Positions 50,256-60,900 of a stretch of 64,000 bases of DNA are shown piece by piece. Below the pieces are notes generated by a model. That model saw only the letters and a program-made list of their open reading frames with translations. It made no database searches and was not told the DNA's origin. The DNA is from Daphnia carinata (taxonomy: Eukaryota; Arthropoda; Branchiopoda; Diplostraca; Daphniidae), in contig NC_081331.1 of NCBI RefSeq assembly GCF_022539665.2, forward strand, positions 6,665,534-6,729,533, in the 5' to 3' direction. Both the position numbers and the translations under genes were made by a program. Each line of letters starts with the position of its first letter. Positions within the stretch are counted from its first letter, which is position 1.

Positions 50256-50322
50256 GATTCATGGCTCATTGGTAAAGCATCGGCGCGGTATGCCGAACAT
50301 CCAGGGTTCGATCCCTGAATAA
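50256..50322 (+). repeat. tRNA-like sequence, inner end of right arm
   Basis: ATTCA (50257) pairs with TGAAT (50316) as an acceptor-like stem. TGGCTCATTGGTAAAGC is A-box-like. TCGGC/GCCGA forms a perfect five-pair anticodon stem with loop GCGGTAT, but with C where U33 is expected. GGGTTCGATCCC is B-box-like. The cloverleaf is nearly complete but a functional tRNA is doubtful. Confidence 0.5.
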
Positions 50323-53035
50323 TAAATGAATGCATACAGATAAACGATAAACCAATGGAAACAATGCTTACCATCAAAGGTGGCATAAACAATAAAGGTG
50401 AAATGAGCAAGCTAAAAAAAAAAAAAATTGATAAACGTAATGTGTGAACACAGACAATGAAAATAACAAATTTTGCAAAAAACATTTTATAAAAAAAATT
50501 TTATTGACAATTCTCTGCACATTACAACTATTTTTGCAACTTTAAAAAGGCACAATAGCCCTTTCAAGAGTTGCCGTCAACCCAGGCAGGGGGAGACACT
50601 GCCTTGTTGACCCACCGGGGAGATTACCCGGTGATTGGCTAAGAGAAGCCGGAAGAAGAGCTGAAGATTTGGAACATTTTTACAGGAGCGATTAACCTTT
50701 AGTTCGGATTTGTGGGCAGCCACGTCGCCCTCCGTGAACACATCATCGGACTAAGCGGCACCCCACGTCCCCTTTCCGGCCAGAGCTCTCCAAACCTCGG
50801 TATATGTTGTTTTTATATATACCGTACAGTAGGGGCATGACCCCCTACGGGCTTATTATGAGTCAAGGGGAAACGGGGCTTCAGAAAAGAAGGGAGCCCA
50901 GATATGCACTTCAATTTTTTAAATATCAAATACCGTCTGGGGAATCCGAATTAAGTATAGCAATGTCATGTCATCCATCCAATCAATACAATTTATTCAG
51001 TGTCTTGCCCCAACCAAGAATCTTTTCAGATCCAATGTTACTATTAACCTATGCTGAGAAAAGAAAAAAAACACCATTAAGCATCTCAATTGTTGCTCAT
51101 GTGACTTACATGACTTATAGATTCAACTTCTGGCAGAAGCTTGGGAAAGGCCATACAAATTGCAGATGAAAATCATTGTATAAGGCTCTTGAATGATAAA
51201 ATAGCACCCCTAGAATGTTGCATTGTTGATAGTTGTGTTCCCAGTATGTTGAAAATCCTTTCCTATTGGATATATTTTTTTTTTTAGATTAGACATGGTT
51301 GGCAAAAAGCAGGAGAAATGCTTTGTCATAAATTCAAAAAATTTTCAAGAAAATTCCTTTCATACCTAAAAAATCCATGTATGATGTTCATCGCTGCAAT
51401 GCCAGCGAAAAGAAACATCTTTAGGGCCATTTAAGTACCCAGCTTCACCAACACTCTGAACGTAAAGGACAAGTTGTTCTTTAGCCAGAGCAGCAGAATT
51501 ATTTGAGGCTCTAGCTGTGACAAAACTATAAAGGATTGCTGTTACACAGGATTCATTCACACAAGATGGTACTTCTCATTAGACAATTTGCATACTCTAT
51601 TACTTTACCTCATACCTTAATGGTAATGCACTTTCAGTGTTTTTCAACTGTAGGCTCACTCTTCCATCCTGTAACACTTCCAGACTTGACTTGATCCCCC
51701 ACTAAAATTCTGTGTATGACCATTTAGCTTTGCTGTTATCCATTTTTGTGTTGTTCAATAATTGGGCCTGCAGCTTCCTCCAGCCCATCCTTTTGTTGTA
51801 TTATCTCCATTTTTTCAATTCTGTTCACAACTACGAATGGCATCCAATGGACTGAAATTGCCATCGCCAGCAATAACGAGTCTGAGCGGTAGATTTGTGT
51901 CGGAAAAAAAGAAAAAAGTGTGATTTTTCTTTTTTTTTTTGGCGAAATTTTTTTTTTTTTGTGTAAAACGGATTGCCATATATAGCCTTCCCACAGCGCT
52001 AGCGTAAAACGGGTTGCCATCGAAATAATGTAATTTTTATGGCAATCCGTTTTACACAAAAAAAAAAAAAAAAATTCGCCAAAGAAAAAAAAATCACACT
52101 TTTTTTTTTTCCGACACGAGGCTAAGAGAAGCCGGAAGAAGAGCTGAAGATTTGGAACATTTTTACAGGAGCGATTAACCTTTAGTTCGGATTTGTGGGT
52201 AGCTGGCCAGAAATAGTTGCATTAAAAATACTTTTTTCAATAGACAAAAAACCGAAAAGTACCTAATTCATGTTTTATGTTGAACTCATGCCATATCTCG
52301 GTTTCCATACCACACCCATTTTCGGCCCAAATACAGTCCCACAATTGTTCAATTCCTTCGCTGCATGGACTTATTACTAACAATTCTTTTAGTGCAGCAC
52401 TAACAGAATTTAACTTTAACACACTGTCAGGTGGTAGACTGAATAACTAAACAATAAATAATTGTTTGTTAAAATTCTATACTTACCTTTAATTCTTATT
52501 TGAAAAGTTTAGGTACCTGACTGTGTTCACCTAATGCCAATTCATCCTCATGTTCAGTTAGGGATGAGTTTGGAAAAACCTCCTTCACTGTTTGGAAACT
52601 GTTCCGTTCCAATTTGTTCTTTTCCCCTACCTGAGCTTGTAGACTCAAAATTTGAGCTACAAAACACAAATGAATAAAAGCAAATAAATAGAATCATTAT
52701 GTATTAGGCCTTACCATCCTTAGCTTTGCTGTTATCTAATATTTTGTGTTGTTCCAATAATTGGGCCTGCAGCTTCATAATTTGATCTAATAAACAATAA
52801 TTAATAATTGAAAACCAATATAATAATGTTTATACTTACCATCCTTTTGTTGTATTATCTTATCCATTTTTCAATTGTTCCTCCAGCCACGAGTTTTTCT
52901 CCAGCCACGCGTTTTTCTCCAGCCACGCTACTCAATTAACTGCTAATGGGATACAATTAACTCAAATTTCTTACATGCCTGTAATAACGAAACCGACTGG
53001 TAGATGGCTACGGGTAGAAAAAAGAGAAAAAAGTG

Positions 53036-53076
<41 letters not shown>

Positions 53077-53312
53077 GTAAAACGGATTGCCATATGCCAT
53101 AGGATTTGACGAAAACGAAAAAAGTGCAAAGGCTATAAGCCTCACCACTTTTGTCAAAATCGACCAAAAACGACATCTCTTGGAATTGGACGAAAGCCAC
53201 AGGGTATGATCAAAATTGTAACGCTGATTACGAATCAATGATTGATTTTATTCTAAAACCAGCTGTTTTTCAAATAAAGTAAAAAGTGCTGTTAACGCAC
53301 CACCTTCATTAT

Positions 53313-53934
53313 TTTTATTTTTGCGTTTAATCACATTTCTCTAAAAGTAAAAAACCGCAGTTTTCAGATATGGCAAATTGTGTGCTCACAGTAAAAAATA
53401 AGATTATCTGCTTTGTCGGGCAATAACGAGTTCATTGGATGCAATTTAAGATACTCATAAACTGTTTGTTCAAGAGCTGTTTTGTTGATAAGCATTATAT
53501 TTTTAATTGATTCGCAGGTTCTATGCAATCATAAATATCCGATCAGGAAAACTCAATTTTGTTGATTGCCAGGTTTTTAAGTACGAGTAATCAAACCAGA
53601 TCCGAATCGTTTTCGCCAGGATTTTAACTATTAGATCACGCGAACGTTAAAGAAGTCGATCAACACTTCCATAAAAACAAGTATGCTAAATATCTTACGT
53701 ATAATGCAGATTATGATTTTTGAAACTTCAATTTTTCATTTTAATAGTTTCGTATTTTGCAAAGAAAACTGGTCATCGTTATTGCAGTTTGTATACCCCG
53801 ATTCTATATGACATCTAGCAACCAAACACGTTAACGAATTAAACTGGAAGATTCACCTACCAATTTCATATGTAGCCAATGTAGTGAATCACTACAATCA
53901 AAAACGAAGATTTGTAATACAAAAACAAGTCACG
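53313..53934. other. Intergenic AT-rich DNA
   Basis: Between the palindrome and the 3' end of the snoRNA host gene. Nothing recognisable. Confidence 0.5.
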
Positions 53935-54121
53935 AAACTGTTGCATATTAATTTATTTCGTACAGCTCAGATAATGTTAGTAATGTTACAGTATTCTTTT
54001 CCAACGACCATTGAGAAAACTCGCGCTGTTTCTGTTCGACAGATCACATGATTCCATTCTCCGCAACAACAAACTGCAAAAAAAAAACAAGTTAGTCAGA
54101 TAAAAACACCAATACAAGGTG

Positions 54122-54254
54122 CAATGTTGCCTTTAAACCTTAGATTTCCCGCAACGACATATACAGAACACCTTACACAGCATAGCATTTATTGTTCCCG
54201 CCGTATACCAAAGAGTTGCCATTTATCAGCTTACCCAATCGGCTTAAATAGCGG
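54122..54254 (-). ncRNA. H/ACA box snoRNA candidate in host intron 8
   Basis: On the minus strand a first hairpin (CCGCTAT ... ATACGGCGG) is followed by an H-like box ACAATA (54195-54190). A second hairpin closes TGCT/GGCA, then ACA lies three nucleotides before the end (ACATTG, 54127-54122). The overall size of 133 nt is typical. Pseudouridylation pockets were not resolved, so this is a structural suggestion only. Confidence 0.35.
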
Positions 54255-54620
54255 GGTATCGTAAAAAAAAAACAAGCTACAAACCAACCTGAAACAGCAG
54301 ACGTTCTTCCATCCACGACAACCCGAAGAACCCCATCACACTGCAGTGTTGAACAGAAAAACCTAAGATAGAAAATGAGTTAATAATCTGCAACGCAGTC
54401 ATTATATTGAATACGTACTAGAAATCAGTTGTAAAAAGACACTCAGAAGGTGTCAAATAAAAATTCTTCACGAACGATCGACGTGAAATGGCAGCTAGTT
54501 GCTCAAGCGATAGGAACAAAGATGCTGGAAGAAGCCACCTTCATCTAATACGAAGCAGCATACCTGCAAAACATATGACAGTTAATTACGGTAACGAATA
54601 CGGTGTAACACTCATCAGCG

Positions 54621-54693
54621 TTCAATCAGTGGTAGTGACGAAACTTGAAATCTATCATAAGTATCTTCAAACAAACAAAATGCATCATTCTAC
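54621..54693 (-). ncRNA. C/D box snoRNA candidate, 18S guide, host intron 6
   Basis: D box CTGA (54629-54626). The sequence just before it is antisense to GGTAGTGACGAAA (54631-54643 on the plus strand), which matches a universally conserved 18S rRNA stretch (AGGTAGTGACGAAA). The C box candidate is ATGATGC (54688-54682), one mismatch from consensus. By the D+5 rule the target is the A of GGUAGUG. Confidence 0.6.
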
Positions 54694-54890
54694 CAATGGA
54701 AGAACTAACATAAGTCAAACAATACCTGTTTCAGCCAACGACATCATGAAATCGTGGGACAAACTAAACAACTGTCGAGTGGAATGTGGCGAATGAGACA
54801 ACGCAATAAACGACCGCAATCCTCTACCTATGTTGAAGAAAAACTTTAGACATCAACGACAATAAGACGTATCGCAAATTTAATATTGCA

Positions 54891-54959
54891 TTCCTCAGTC
54901 TCAATAAATCAGTTTTTGCTACCAGTGTTAAGTCTAGGGTAATTGATGCATCAGAGGAA
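54891..54959 (-). ncRNA. C/D box snoRNA candidate, host intron 5
   Basis: Terminal stem TTCCTC/GAGGAA encloses a C-like box CTGATGC (54954-54948, two mismatches) and D box CTGA (54898-54895). An internal ACTGA could be D'. I could not match its guides to rRNA. The position, one per intron, supports it more than the boxes do. Confidence 0.4.
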
Positions 54960-55116
54960 AACAAATTGGTAATAGTAGTAAGTGTACTAACCCATGGCTA
55001 AATGGAAGGATTCCAAGAACTTGATCTTGCAGATCAATGAGTACCAAATATGACCTGCTAATGAGAAAGAACAATGTACATCTACATAGGAACACTAAAT
55101 CTTTCTACCAAAATGC

Positions 55117-55194
55117 CAAATCAGTAGTCACCAAATTTTTTATATCATAATATTCATTGGCCTGGACACTTAAATAATTTTGTCATCATCTAAC
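55117..55194 (-). ncRNA. C/D box snoRNA candidate, host intron 4
   Basis: Perfect C box ATGATGA (55189-55183) and D box CTGA (55124-55121) about 60 nt apart. The terminal stem is weak. The target is not recognised from memory, so it could guide a less familiar site or be an orphan. Confidence 0.45.
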
Positions 55195-55356
55195 AAACAA
55201 TTGAGTTCAAACTAAACTTTGCATACCTTGGTTAAAAATCCCAGATAATGAACATGGAGCACAAATCAGCTTTCATCCTAGAGAAAATTTCAGCATTTAA
55301 GACAAGACAAAACCAACAAGAAAAAATGTCTACTCAAGACCTATGTCTAATAACAT

Positions 55357-55441
55357 AGGTTCAGATCCATGCATGTCTAATAATTTGATTGAATTCATTA
55401 GGCAACTTTGTTGCAATTCATAGAGAATGATCATCACAAGT
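55357..55441 (-). ncRNA. C/D box snoRNA candidate, 18S 5'-domain guide, host intron 3
   Basis: C box GTGATGA (55437-55431) and D box CTGA (55364-55361). The 14 nt before the D box are antisense to CCATGCATGTCTAA (55367-55380), identical to the conserved 18S segment near the 5' end (AAGCCATGCATGTCTAAGT). The D+5 rule points to the A of GCCAUGCAUG. Directly downstream the DNA forms a perfect hairpin (ACCTATGT/ACATAGGT, about 55339-55360). Confidence 0.7.
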
Positions 55442-55587
55442 GATATGGAGAAAAACTGCAATAAAACACAACTCACCTAATCGTTTCCAACATCATGGAA
55501 GATTGCAATAACTCCACCAACCCTGTAAATTAATAGAAGGATCAGCAAAAGAAAAAGCTAACTGGAAAGATCAATTTTCCTAAATTA

Positions 55588-55652
55588 CATTTCAGTTAAA
55601 AACATATTCCTCAAAGTTATCAGTACAGGTCTGTGTAAATCATCACTCAGGA
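55588..55652 (-). ncRNA. SNORD25: U25 (SNORD25)-like C/D box snoRNA, host intron 2
   Basis: C box GTGATGA (55646-55640), then the block CACAGACCTGTACTGA ending in D' CTGA (55623-55620), a C'-like TGAGGA, and D box CTGA (55595-55592). The D' guide pairs with ACAGGTCTGTG of 18S rRNA (plus strand 55625-55635). From memory, vertebrate U25 carries the same guide plus D' block and a nearby TGAGGA, and directs 2'-O-methylation of a G in this 18S element. This is the strongest identification among the intronic RNAs. Confidence 0.8.
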
Positions 55653-56062
55653 ACCATAGTTAAAGGAAACATGAAGTTCTTAATACCTTTATTCTTCAAA
55701 TTGGAGCACGAGCAGAGCTAGAAAGGCATTTCCAGGTTCTTTACTGATTTGTTTCACCTACAAATAACAGATAAATTATACTCTACCATATTTTGACTGG
55801 TTTCTTTTTTTTAATTTACAGCCCTCAAACTGATAAACAAAAACCTTTTGCCGACTGCCACAAAGAAGCATATTATGGGAGCAAGTAACGATAGCAAGCT
55901 ATAACTGAATTACAAGAATCAACGCCATAAAAATATTGAAGAAGAATTTAAATTAATGCAACTTACATTCCAATTTTTGAGAACCGCGTGGTCTATGCTT
56001 CGAATGAGCAGCATACACTCGTATCTTAGCATGCATCCTTGAGAACAGCTTGGCGGAAGTGA

Positions 56063-57921
56063 CATACATAAAACGATGGATGATGCTTAAATAGGTTTTA
56101 CCCCTAAGAAAATGGCGAAAACCAACGCTGCCAAGCCGTCACCGTATTTTCTTTAAAATGTTCTGGACTTTGGGATTTCTCCGTGAGTCTTTGATCCTTG
56201 TCTCTTTCCACTAATATAATAAAAAAAAATTTAAATTGTAATTGAAAATGATTCGTCTAACAGTCGAATTCAACTAATGTAGGATCTGTATTGTTATAGC
56301 TAAGAGCTTAGACTAGCTTTTTGTACAGGCTTTTTCAGCAACGCCACCTGGTGGATGGAGCTCGCTTCTAAGACTACAGTGGAACAGATCAATGCTTTGT
56401 AGCAATATGATTTATTCTTTAAAAAAATATATTAAAAAATTAATGTTTTAAGACTATATCAGCAAATCATTTAGGAGATAAACGGTGAAACCATGTTTTA
56501 AAAAGAAGTTTTTTTTTGTATTCCCTACTGCGTGCGGCGTTTAGCACTTTACTTTTTCGGGCCTTGTCTGGCCTTGTGGTGTAAACATCTCGATTTCATT
56601 TGAAATTTCAAAAATCAATCTAAGTTTGTGAGCATTTTCGTTCCATAAAGTAATTAAGGGAAAAGTTCACCTTCTTTTTATGTGTAGTTTTCTAAGGAAT
56701 TTGCTTTTGTTCTCTTGAACAACCTTTTTACATTTATTGCTCAAAATTTCAACCTTCTCCCCCCCCCCCCCCACCCCCGCGGTTACTGTATAAAGCAAAT
56801 CGTCCACAGATAAAAAAAAAACTTCATTCGTTGATGTGCACGGAGCAGAACTACGAAAACACTTTTCTGAATAAAATATTTTGAATAAATATATCACAAA
56901 AGGCTTACAAACCTACTCCACTGCCTTTGGCATCCTCATAACAGTATCGCCTAAAAATTTGTCTTTTCGACGGCTTACCCAATCCGTTAGCATCCCAAGA
57001 ACGATGATTTGCGCTTTCAGCATGTCCATTACATTGATGATATAAGTCCATGTATTTGGAGACACCGATACAAAAGAAGAAAAAAAATAATAATAGGGAG
57101 CAAAAACGAAATGGATGAAAATAGAATGAGGTGATGTTGAAATACAATAGAAGGAAAGGGCAAATAACAATATAAGCAGGAACAATCGTGACCAGCTACC
57201 AACAGACAGCCACTACATAATTGCAATTGAATCATTTCTTTGGCAGGTAAACGGCCGGTTCAATACAATTTAAATTTAACAGACAGGTGGCTATAAATTT
57301 ATAGGCCAATCACACCTTTTTTTCATTCTCCTTCAAAAGCACCTTTGATGATTGTGCGCCAATCATTATTTACTGGAGAATTAAAGAACAATTGCGATAT
57401 ACAGCTAAGTCTTATATGAACAGGTGACTAAACTGCACAAAATTTTAAAACCAGGTAAGAAAATCAAGAATAGATTGTCTTCTACTATTATCACTTACGA
57501 ACATTTAAATAGGACATTCAGTCGCTCCTGCCGGTAAAACTTAAAAGTATGGTTAGACGTCTACAATGCTTCAAATCATGGTAATTCATTGTACGTAATT
57601 GTCTACTCAGACTTTCGGTTTTGAGGATCCAAACAAACGGATAATTATGGTTGTCGTTATTCCCATACGTTAAAACCTCGGCAATTTTACAGCACTCTTG
57701 CGATCAAATGTTTCAATCCTGAAAATATATCAGGATAGCTTTGGCGCTTTTAAATATGTTATATTGGTAGTATTTTTTTTTCCTTTTGGTCCGGAACATA
57801 GAAATTTTGAAACGCCGAGGGGTATTTCAACGAAATTTCGGAAATAACATCAACTTTAACATACATATATCAATATATGGGGATTTATATTTCTAAATTT
57901 GTGTCACAAAAGGATTTTAAT
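56063..57921. other. Intergenic region between the snoRNA host gene and PLC-beta
   Basis: Upstream of the snoRNA host gene and downstream of PLC-beta; both genes are on the minus strand. A poly-C run is at about 56758-56772. A minus-strand open stretch at about 57040-56905 has mixed composition but no supported splice partners. I make no gene call here. Confidence 0.5.
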
Positions 57922-60900
57922 TCAGCAGTGGGGTTTGCACATAGGTCCTATTGATAACGCAGCATCGAATACGTCATCAGCGACCACTGATGTCGCACGC
58001 TCGCTTTCTCGACTAATGCTCATATAGTCCTATGAGAAAATTGGGTTCTATTATTTAGTTGTCCGGTTCTTATGAACGCAAAAAAAATGAGCCACATTTT
58101 GATAATGAAAATACCTTCGCTCTTTCCTCCTCAAAGCGTTTTTGTAGTTCTTCATACTGTCTTCGTAGTTCTTTTTCTTTTTTTTCAAACTGCTGTTCCA
58201 ATCGTTCGTGTTCCACAACGCCTTTACGAACAATTTCTTCGCGTTTTTCACGCTTCATTCTAATTATTTTTAAATGAAAGATGTAAAACAAATTCTATGA
58301 AAAATTTGAAAGGCTCTGAAAAGAAAGCCGTACCTATCAAGCTCGTCTTTATCCTTGTGACGTTTATTTAAACTTTTGAATTCACGGCTAACTTGGGCGT
58401 GAATAGATTTTGTAGCTCCACCAACTTGGGAATCGTGTTGCTCCTTCAGTAACTTCAACTGCTTTTCTTTCGACGCGGCAATGCACTTTTCTAGTGTAGT
58501 ATAAATCTAAAAGAAAAATATTGAAAATTCATACACACATACAAAAGGCGAATTAGAACTGACTGCTGACAAACTGTCACAATCACTCTCCTACTTACGA
58601 TTTCATGATAGTGCTTTCTCATATTGGCCTTTTCTTCGTTGAATTTCTGCAAAATAGGCGGAAGCCTTTGAGCGAGCAGACATTCTGCTGATTCAGAAGA
58701 CGACCTCACACTCGTGGGTTCTTTATTCCTGTTAAAAGTATGTAGTGTCAAAATATATTTCACTTTCACTTATTAAAAAAAAGGAAAAAGTATACTTACA
58801 AATTCTTACTAGAAATACGCTTAATAAGCCGGCTAGAGGTTTTTGTGACTTTGGATTTGGTAACTATGCCCAATTCCTCTTCAAGTTTTGTCTTTTCCTT
58901 TTCAAATTCCTTTTGTAGGTCGTCTAATTTCTTATTCAACTTGTCACGTTGTTTTTTAACATGTTTGTTCTCAACCAACTTCTCGAACGTTTCGGCTACA
59001 ACCACGGGCTCAGATTCCATGTCTGACAAACCCGGACTGGACGGACCCAAACCTGAGATGTCTCGGAATTCGGGTCGAAGAATACTGTTTGCTTTCAATT
59101 TTGTTGAATCTTGGCGCTCTTTTAAATTATTAGAACGGATAAGAATAAACGCGTTAAATGTGGACGAATTTAGCTGACAAGTTCGAAATGGCATTGATAT
59201 TACTTGTAGGAATATTGTCTGCAACAGTGGATACTAGCATATCGCCTTCTAATGAAGGTTGTTGGTGAGCGCGAACTTTGGTATCCACGTCTTTGTCCTC
59301 TGCATCTTTTTCACTCGTTAGTTTACTATCAACCTCGTACTGTAATGAAAACAAGTGAAACGTAAAAATACGATTAGAGGATAAATATTATGGAAATTAT
59401 TTGGCATTTAAAACAAATATTACTTCAAGGGTATCTTCCATTTCCCCGGTTAAAATACTGAGTTGCTTGGAACGCTTTTCCAATTCAGACTGATACTTGA
59501 TCGGATTTGCTAATGCATTGGCAAAGTCTGACAAACCATCTGGAATATAGTCTATCATAATAAACAAAGGGTTTTTCCCATCAATTAGTTTCGTTTTTAA
59601 GATGACGCAAATAGTGAAATCACCAACCTTTGACCATAATATTGACAAAGAGAGTGGCCAAGTTCAACGGTTGTCCCCCATCATTTCGCAAACCCAAATG
59701 TCGGTAGCCAGGACACAGCCCTGTCACTGGAAGCACTCGATGGCCTAGGAGTCGTCCAGAATCTTCATAAACTGCAATTCTCAGGCAAGCTAAATCCGGC
59801 AAAACCACCTAAACAAAAACGGATATAATGTATGAAGACACCTACTATGAAGGGACTTCACATTTCTAAAATTACTTTGTTGAAAACGAAAGGCTCTTGG
59901 TCGTAAATGGGATTGATGCCGTTGTTCAGTACGGTTTTGGTACGGAAACGCTTCCGGACAGTGTCAGCCGGCAGTCCAAACATGTCCACCTCAACATACG
60001 TCGAAACTCTTTTGTCGGACAAAAACTGGCCAGATATTACCTAAACGTTGTTTTGTTGCAAAGGATAAAAATCAATATCGTTTTTTTTCTTATATGCTAC
60101 GAAATGCGCATACTTGCACCGAGACTTTTCCAGCAATAATACCGTCGACAGTAGACTCGGCAAAAGGATCAAACTTACGATCCATTCTGCGCATAAATTG
60201 CGGCTTCAACAAATATCCCGTCCGTCCATTCATTTCGAAAATACCGAGATTTAGCTGCATGGCCAAGTCTATACGTACCACGAATTTTAGGCAAAAGGAA
60301 AAAAGAACTTCATTACAGATAATTCCTGATAACAGTTATGATGGGCTATAAGTACCTAGCGTTTGGAAGTTTAGTGCTACTAGCTGGCAACCGGCGTTCC
60401 AGAAAACGTGTGGCATGAAGTTAGACGAATCGACGCGGGTCCCCCGCGGATAAACACGGCTCATCTGTCGCTTGTTGTAGTTGACGAACTCGATCGGATG
60501 CTCTTTGAGGAGGGCGGTCGACTGAGTTTCGACAAACGACGACATTTCGTAGCTACGGTTACGGCCTGGAAATCAATGCGAGTAATAAAAAAAAAGAAAA
60601 GATATCTAAGCGAGTGGCTGCCTCAGATTAGTCGTGGATGACGTACGTTCAGCATGCTCGAACGAATGGAAGTGGATTGGTTGAACATAGTTGACCAGGG
60701 CAGATATCTCGGCTCCGGCCTCCGTTTCCTTGCCAGCTGTACCCTTATCCTTCTGTGCTTTCTCTCTAAGCCTGATTTCCTCCGGGCTGAGATTGGACAG
60801 CGTCGATGATTCATCTTCGTCGTCACTCTCGCTGCCCAATTCAATTTCTTCGGCCGCTGCAATTGGAGATGATAAAAAGACAGGAAAGAGCTGGGCGTTA

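Larger units (their letters stand above)
47440..53312. repeat. Imperfect palindrome of about 5.9 kb with nested copies
   Basis: The left half reads as the reverse complement of the right half. The segments 48485-49735 and 50455-51720 are almost identical. The outer flanks (47440-47600 against 53095-53312) are clearly related but diverged. The inner ends (49740-49990 against 50240-50460) are related with indels and include a tRNA-like sequence on each side. The right half is longer because 51716-52240 holds an internally deleted copy of the arm's outer part, extra copies of the terminal motif, and a second copy of the segment also found at about 50637-50727. The motif GGCAATCCGTTTTAC or its complement recurs at 47611, 51963, about 52002 (variant), 52040 and 53077. 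I cannot assign it to a transposon superfamily. Confidence 0.85.
53935..56062 (-). ncRNA. snoRNA host gene, UHG/SNHG1 type, spliced and apparently non-coding
   Basis: Minus-strand exons read as about 56062-55967, 55757-55687, 55522-55477, 55277-55227, 55057-54992, 54827-54726, 54563-54419, 54362-54289 and 54073-about 53935, each with GT-AG flanks. The exons are 46-145 nt and show no shared reading frame. AATAAA on the minus strand (53957-53952) probably ends the transcript. TATTTAAG (minus, about 56093-56086) sits roughly 25-30 nt before the inferred start. Introns 2, 3, 4, 5 and 6 each contain one C/D candidate and intron 8 an H/ACA candidate. One is a clear U25 relative, and in vertebrates U25 lies in the U22 host gene UHG (SNHG1). 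One snoRNA per intron with non-conserved exons is the classic layout. The overall reading is inference, but the guides support it strongly. Confidence 0.75.

Noticed and set aside
47440-53312. CRISPR array or LTR retroelement interpretation of the repeated structure
   Set aside because: Repeats are inverted, not direct; there is no regular spacer pattern and no reverse transcriptase, integrase or primer-binding site.
54488-54796. 102-codon plus-strand frame across the snoRNA host gene
   Set aside because: The splice signals, polyA signal and guide RNAs all lie on the minus strand; the peptide is not conserved-looking.
55758-55966. snoRNA in host intron 1
   Set aside because: No C box close to consensus and no clear H/ACA geometry.
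56905-57147. Minus-strand frame ending SWDANGLGKPSKRQIF and beyond as a terminal PLC-beta exon
   Set aside because: The in-phase last exon is found at 58029-57922 with its own stop; this frame has no supported acceptor or partner.
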